NCBI GenBank assembly: GCA_017871115.1
Contig: JAFCIZ010000003.1
Coordinates: 683,001-747,000 of the forward strand
Source of the DNA: Cunninghamella blakesleeana
Taxonomy: Eukaryota; Mucoromycota; Mucoromycetes; Mucorales; Cunninghamellaceae
Length of the DNA: 64,000 nucleotides
Direction of reading: 5' to 3'
The translations under genes and the position numbers were made by a program. The notes beneath the pieces are model-generated. The model was not told the DNA's origin and did no database searches. It saw only the letters and a list, made by a program, of their open reading frames with translations. This document shows positions 58,688 through 64,000 of this stretch, piece after piece (within the stretch, counting starts at the first letter, position 1; every line of letters begins with the position of its first letter).

Positions 58688-59324
58688 TTAAATAAGTTGT
58701 TTTTGAATTCCTATATTCCTTTGTAAAATAGCATTACTTGATCTAGATACTCGAATTTCATTAGTATCAACACCATCTATATATATTAAAAAAAAACAAA
58801 AACAAAAATAAATACATGTATTGTAGTCTTGTCCTTTTCTTTTCTTCCTTTTTTTTTAATATATATATTATAAATAATTTTTTAATTTACCTTGTTGAGG
58901 GGAAGAAGAGGATAGATCGGAATGTAACCTTGATCTAAGCCCGTTGTTACTAATGTTATGACTACTACCATTATTGCTACTATTATTATTATTAATTCTG
59001 TTAGTCCGGTTCGTTAAAGATCCTTGTGTACTTCTTCTTCTTGTTAGGCCAACAATGATTCTTCCACCACCATCGGATATATCTTTTAATAAAGAAGTAC
59101 TCGAAGAAGGTCTCAAAGATGTTGTAAAAGGGAATATGAATCCATCCGATGATAATGATTTTGTATGTTGCTTTCTAATATGATGTTGGTTTTGTAATTT
59201 AATTCCTCTTTCGACAGCATTAGTGATAATTCCTTGTCGTGCTCGATCCAATAATTGCGTAAATTTAGGTGCTTTTAAGGCTGCATATTCCGCATTAATT
59301 ACTATAATATATGATACATTATTA

Positions 59325-59363
<39 letters not shown>

Positions 59364-61218
59364 CTATGATGACATATATATCTATATTTAAAATAGTCCA
59401 CTCTTTTTTTTTTCCTCTTCTTTTAATCTCTTTTACTAAAAAAAAAAAAACTTACATTTTGCACTTAAAAATTGTTGAAGTGATGTTTTATCATAGAATA
59501 ATTGATTAGATGGTAATTTAGGTCCAAAATGAGGAACGTCTTTCACACTAGTTATTTCAACTCTATAAAATAAATAATAGTAAATAATAAAATATGAATG
59601 AATGATATGTTTTTATCATTATTATTATTACTACTACTTTTATTACTAAAAACAGGTATATATGGCTTATTTTCCTTTTTTTTTTTTTTTTTACCTCCAA
59701 CATGTTTTTCCTTGATATTCAAGAGGTCTTACAATTATAAATACATGTAAAAACTGGGATTTGATAGCAGTAGGATCAAAGGGTTGATGTCCATCTATAA
59801 ATGCAATACAAACAATATCTAGAAAATATAACAAATATATAAAAATAGTATGGATTTAGAATAAGTATATATTTACATATATTCCTTCTGATTTGAATTC
59901 GTGTCCTTTTTTTAAGGGGAAAAAGAATATTTTTTTTTTTTTTTTTTACCATTGCCAATATGACGTTTTCGTGGAATATGTTGTTTATCATTAGGATTGG
60001 TTGGAATGAGTGTAGAAACATGAAAAGCCATTTCATTATTTTCTTTCCATTTTGAAGTGTAAATAAATTGACCAGAATCTCCAGCTAAATAACATTAAAA
60101 TAGATTTCATTAGATATATACGCATTTGCCTATTTATTTTTTTCGGTAAACCTTTATTGTAATTATTATATTTATTTACATTTTGTATCTAAGCCTGCAG
60201 CCCAACCTTGATACCCAATAAGAGGAATTCGTTCACCAAGACAATCTAAAAACTGATCAAATGATTCCGAATTATGATCATTTGAGAACCATTCTTCTTC
60301 TTTCGTTTGTCCTTGCTTTATATATAAAACACCGAATTTAAAACGATGATGAATCTATATGAAAACGACAAAAAATAAGTTAAATATTGGAAGATCCATT
60401 AAAAAAAAAAAAATGTAACTAAAAATTTACTATATTTTTATGATGTCATTTCCATCATTTTTTTTTTTTAATAAAAATTACCTGTTCTTTATCCAATCGG
60501 ATTAAATCGTTTTCTATACCACTACGAACCATATCATCAGGACTAATTTCATGGAAACTATCCAATTGAATATTAAAAAAATCTTCAATAGTTGATTTCC
60601 ATTCATTTGAATAGGGTGCATAAGAACTACTTAATATTAAACTACGATCCATTTCCTAAAAAGAATAATAAAGTATATATATATATATATATATTATGAG
60701 TATACGTACAAATATATATATATATATATATATATATTAAATAGCTCGTAACCTATTTTTTTTTTTTTTGTACCTGAGTTGATCGTAGTATACATCGATA
60801 AAATTCTTTTTGTTGGTCCCATACTATATTTAATATAATAGGATAATTATGTTCATGGCCAAGAAAAGTAATATAAGGTTTTCCACAAAAATACTGTTGA
60901 AACCATAAAGCTCTTTCATTTAAATGATCCACTTTGTTATATGGTTGTTGTTGTTGCTGATGATGATCTATGGAAGAACGATGATATATAGATGTATTAA
61001 AATCATTATCACCTTCGATCCAATAATTTTGATTTGGAATAATCATATTGTTTTGATTTAATAGAAAAATGTATTGATAAATCCATTCTTTTAATTGACG
61101 TATCTAGCATAAAAATATAATAAAATACAATAAAATAGATATATATATATATGTTAATAAATATTTAAGGATAGTTTTTCATTTATTTGTTTATTTATTT
61201 TATCTACTATATTGATCC

Positions 61219-61249
<31 letters not shown>

Positions 61250-61594
61250 TTTTACTTACCCGTTCCTGTGGTTGAGATTGAATATGTTGCTTTATATGTT
61301 CTAATTGATCTTGCATACCAGCTGCAGATGTGTTATTATTATGATGATGATGATGATGATAAGCATGAATAGATGTATTATTATTAAAAGGTAATGTGGA
61401 GGAAGAAACAATAAATTGTTCAAGCTGTTGAATAATATGTTGAATAACTGTCAAGTCTGAATCTGGTAATATAAAATTGTCATGCTCTTCGTCATTATCA
61501 CTTTCATCATTTTTATTTAATTGTTTTATATTTTGTTGAATTTTTAAACAATCTATGATCCATTGTTGTAAAGTAAAGGTATCTATATTATTAC

Positions 61595-61631
<37 letters not shown>

Positions 61632-62733
61632 GTTATTATTATTATTATTATTATTAGTTGTAGTAGTAGTAGTAGTAGTAGTCCCATTCAATTGTCTTTT
61701 AACAGTATTTATTGAATTCTAAAAGAAGAAGAAGAAAGGGTGAGAATTAAAAAACTATTTGTCCCATTTTTGGTAGGATTATATGTATGATGATGTATAT
61801 CCTATTTTATTTTATTTTATTTTATTTTACCTTTATTTCCAAAGAATTGATGGTAGTTTGTTGAAGATCATCTTCTGAATTATGAAATTCCTTTTTAAAA
61901 AAAGAAGGATCATTTACATTGGTACCAAATAACAATTGACCTACGTTTTTTTGTTGATGATGAATGGAAGAATCTGTAACAATAGTAGAGTGATGAGCAG
62001 TAGGATGAATGGAAGTTGATGATAAATGACGGTTACTGCTACTACTATTGTTATTATTATTATTATTATGAAAAGTTGATAATGGAGGCAATAAAGGAGG
62101 TAAGGAAGTAATAGAAGAAGATGGGGTTGTTGTTGTTGTATTTAAGGATGATTCATCTTCAAAAGGAAAACTAGATAAACGATAATGAACTTTATTTGAT
62201 TTATTATTATCCAATGTAGGAGTGGTATCTGATTTGGTTGTTGAAAAAGAAGAAAAAAATTCACCCAAAGCTGATTTACTTTTTTTCTTTTTAGCCTGTT
62301 TATAAATATCATTGCTATTATTATTGTTATTATTATTATCCATGGAGTGATTTGTTGTTAAAGGAAAGGATTGTCGACCAGCGAATTTACTACGTAAAGG
62401 TTTTAAAGAAAAAGAAGGTGACCAAGGTCTACTTCGCCGCTCCTCTTTATTATTTTCATTATGATGAATACTATTATCAGAACTTGATCTTGGTGTATTA
62501 TTTTCTTTTATACTACCGTGATTGGAAGAAGAATGTATGGTTTCTAACTGGTAAATGGTGTATTTATTATTATTATTATTATTACTAACATTTCTTTTTC
62601 CTTCGTTAGAGTCTTCGACATTTTCTTCTTCTTCCGCTACTATTACATCGGATGGTGCTAAAGAAAAACGGTGTGAAGCTTCTTCTACAGCGCGGTATAA
62701 AGAGGTATGTGAAGCTTGTGCATGAAAAGTCAT
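58688..62733 (-). CDS. Rap/Ran-GAP domain protein (RapGAP)
   Basis: Ten exons in coding order: 62733-61831, 61718-61260, 61103-60774, 60655-60482, 60354-60180, 60084-59950, 59818-59695, 59562-59456, 59301-58891, 58776-58688; 968 aa. Activates GTP hydrolysis by Rap-type small GTPases through an Asn thumb. The RapGAP domain (about 565-800) contains IHHRFKFGVLYIKQGQTKEE, FDQFLDCLGERIPLIGYQGW, FHVSTLIPTNPND and KRHIGND with the catalytic Asn at about 725, then FDPTAIKSQFLHVFIIV. The first 400 residues are disordered, with poly-Asn/Thr (61590-61690) and His repeats. The C-terminus is Ser/Asn-rich and basic. The domain assignment is firm; the target (Rap1/Rsr1-like, polarity) is inferred from the family. 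Confidence 0.93.
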
Positions 62734-64000
62734 TAAAATGAAAGTAAGTTATATTTAAATATATATATACATAAAATAGGTAAGATAAATAGAGGGAAAG
62801 AAAATAAGAAATAAAAAAAAAGAAAAAAGAAAAAGTGGAAGTACAGCCATTTTATTAATCCAAGAATTCGGAGTTTAGGTTACTTTTTTTAGAAATAATA
62901 CAATAATAATAAAAATATAAAAGGTTAATATATAAATGGGTAGTCATCATCATTATCATCATCGATAATAGCCTTTTTTAAGCCTAACACTAATACAATC
63001 GCCACTAGTATATAATAAACAAAAAATAAATAAATTAAAAAAAGATTACTATTGTCAATAATTAATCTTATTAAAAAAATTTTACTTCCGATTTAAAAAA
63101 CAAAAAGCTTAATTGGGTTAACATTTTTTTTAAAAAACTTGGGTTTTTTTTTATTTCCATATGATTATTTAATTTTGTATATATTTATATTTATGGCGAT
63201 CCTCTTATATAGACCATTTTTCTTAATTATTTATTTATACCGTAAACAAAAACAAAAAAACGATAAAGATCATGAAAAACTCAATATATATACATATAGA
63301 GGAAGACGAGAGAATCCACCAAAAGTTTAAAGAAAAGATTGTACGTACCTGAAATAACAAAGTAAAATAGAATAATCAAATATGTAAAGAAAAAACATAC
63401 ATGTATAAAAAAAAAGCCAACCCATTATAATAAATGTCAGTTGTATAATATCATAACTTTCGTTAATGTATAATACTATTGTTATCATAATAGGCTAAGT
63501 CAATGCCATATAATATTCTCACACTCAAAGCAAAGATCATTCGATTTTACTTGGATAAATATGATTTGAAACATTAGTTGACTTTTAATATAGAATTGGT
63601 CATTTTTATTTATTTGTTTATTATAAAAAAAAAGTGCCAAGTTGACATCTTAGTTTCATCTACAACACGATGATTTTTTATATAAATATATATATATTCT
63701 TATTATCCTATTATCCTGCGTTCCCTGGAAGAAGAAAAAAAAAAAAAAAGGTGATCTTTACCGAGGGCAGAATGATTTTTTTAAGTAACCTAGGCAATAA
63801 CTATATATTCATATGACATCTCTATTTGGAAAGCTTTCAAAAAATTAAAAATAAGGATTCTATTATTATTCTTTCCTATAAATATATATATAATTCTATT
63901 TATTGATACATTTTACTCTTTTATTCTTGCCACTTTTATTATTATTTTTTATTAAAAAACACCTTTTTTTTTTTTCATTTAATTATTTCAATGATATTTT
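62734..64000. other. RapGAP upstream region and right end of window
   Basis: Mostly noncoding AT-rich sequence. Two weak candidates: a minus-strand terminal exon at 62925-63004 and a plus-strand 45-codon ORF at 63193-63330. Nothing recognised in 63360-64000. Confidence 0.4.
62925..63004 (-). CDS. Candidate terminal exon of a small membrane protein
   Basis: After an acceptor CTAG (63008-63005) the frame reads AIVLVLGLKKAIIDDDNDDD and then YPFIY before TAA (62927-62925). It is a short hydrophobic run with an acidic tail, in good splice context. Upstream exons were not found, so the protein cannot be named. The overlapping low-complexity DNA makes chance possible. Confidence 0.25.

Overview
The window is AT-rich eukaryotic nuclear DNA (roughly a quarter G+C by eye). 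Short GT-AG introns, tight gene spacing, Asn/Gln/Ser-rich protein insertions and a Mucor/Rhizopus-type chitin deacetylase suggest an early-diverging fungus, most likely Mucoromycota (Mucorales-like). The assignment rests on gene content and style, not on a marker gene. Most genes are intron-rich and appear only as fragments in any single reading frame. I rebuilt them by joining exons at GT...AG sites, keeping the reading frame and checking that each product reads as one known family.

Layout. 1-709: flank with one possible terminal exon. 727-6340: a LINE retrotransposon with two intact ORFs, bounded by a 17-bp target-site duplication and inserted 51 bp upstream of the start codon of dpm2 (6391-6855). 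Then: lysophospholipid acyltransferase (ale1, minus), SCAMP (plus), peroxisomal ABCD half-transporter (plus), Cti6-like PHD protein (plus), chitin deacetylase (plus), a decayed Zn2Cys6 fragment, an ELMO-domain GAP (minus), a 1.4-kb terminal-inverted-repeat element, an F-box protein (minus), mms19 (minus, 20 exons), urc4 (plus), a Yap1/Pap1 bZIP (minus), a PRELI/Ups1 lipid-transfer protein (plus), an ArgRS-derived DALRD3-like pseudoenzyme (minus), a decayed secreted-protein gene, fatty acid 2-hydroxylase scs7 (minus), trm6 (minus), a decayed coding region, bcs1 (plus), an H2C2 integrase-type zinc-finger protein (minus), a long low-complexity stretch, and a RapGAP (minus).

The genes are housekeeping and do not form a cluster. 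Themes recur by chance: ER glycosylation and lipid metabolism (dpm2, ale1, scs7), mitochondria (ups1-like, bcs1), tRNA modification (trm6, DALRD3-like), small-GTPase GAPs (ELMOD, RapGAP), and cytosolic Fe-S targeting (mms19). The most interesting items are the TSD-bounded LINE that separates dpm2 from its CCAAT-containing upstream region and carries two poly(A) tracts, two genes whose first coding exon is only 3 or 4 nt, the ArgRS-like protein in which both ATP-binding signatures are replaced, the long-TIR element, and a recurring T-run/A-run motif with one polarity.
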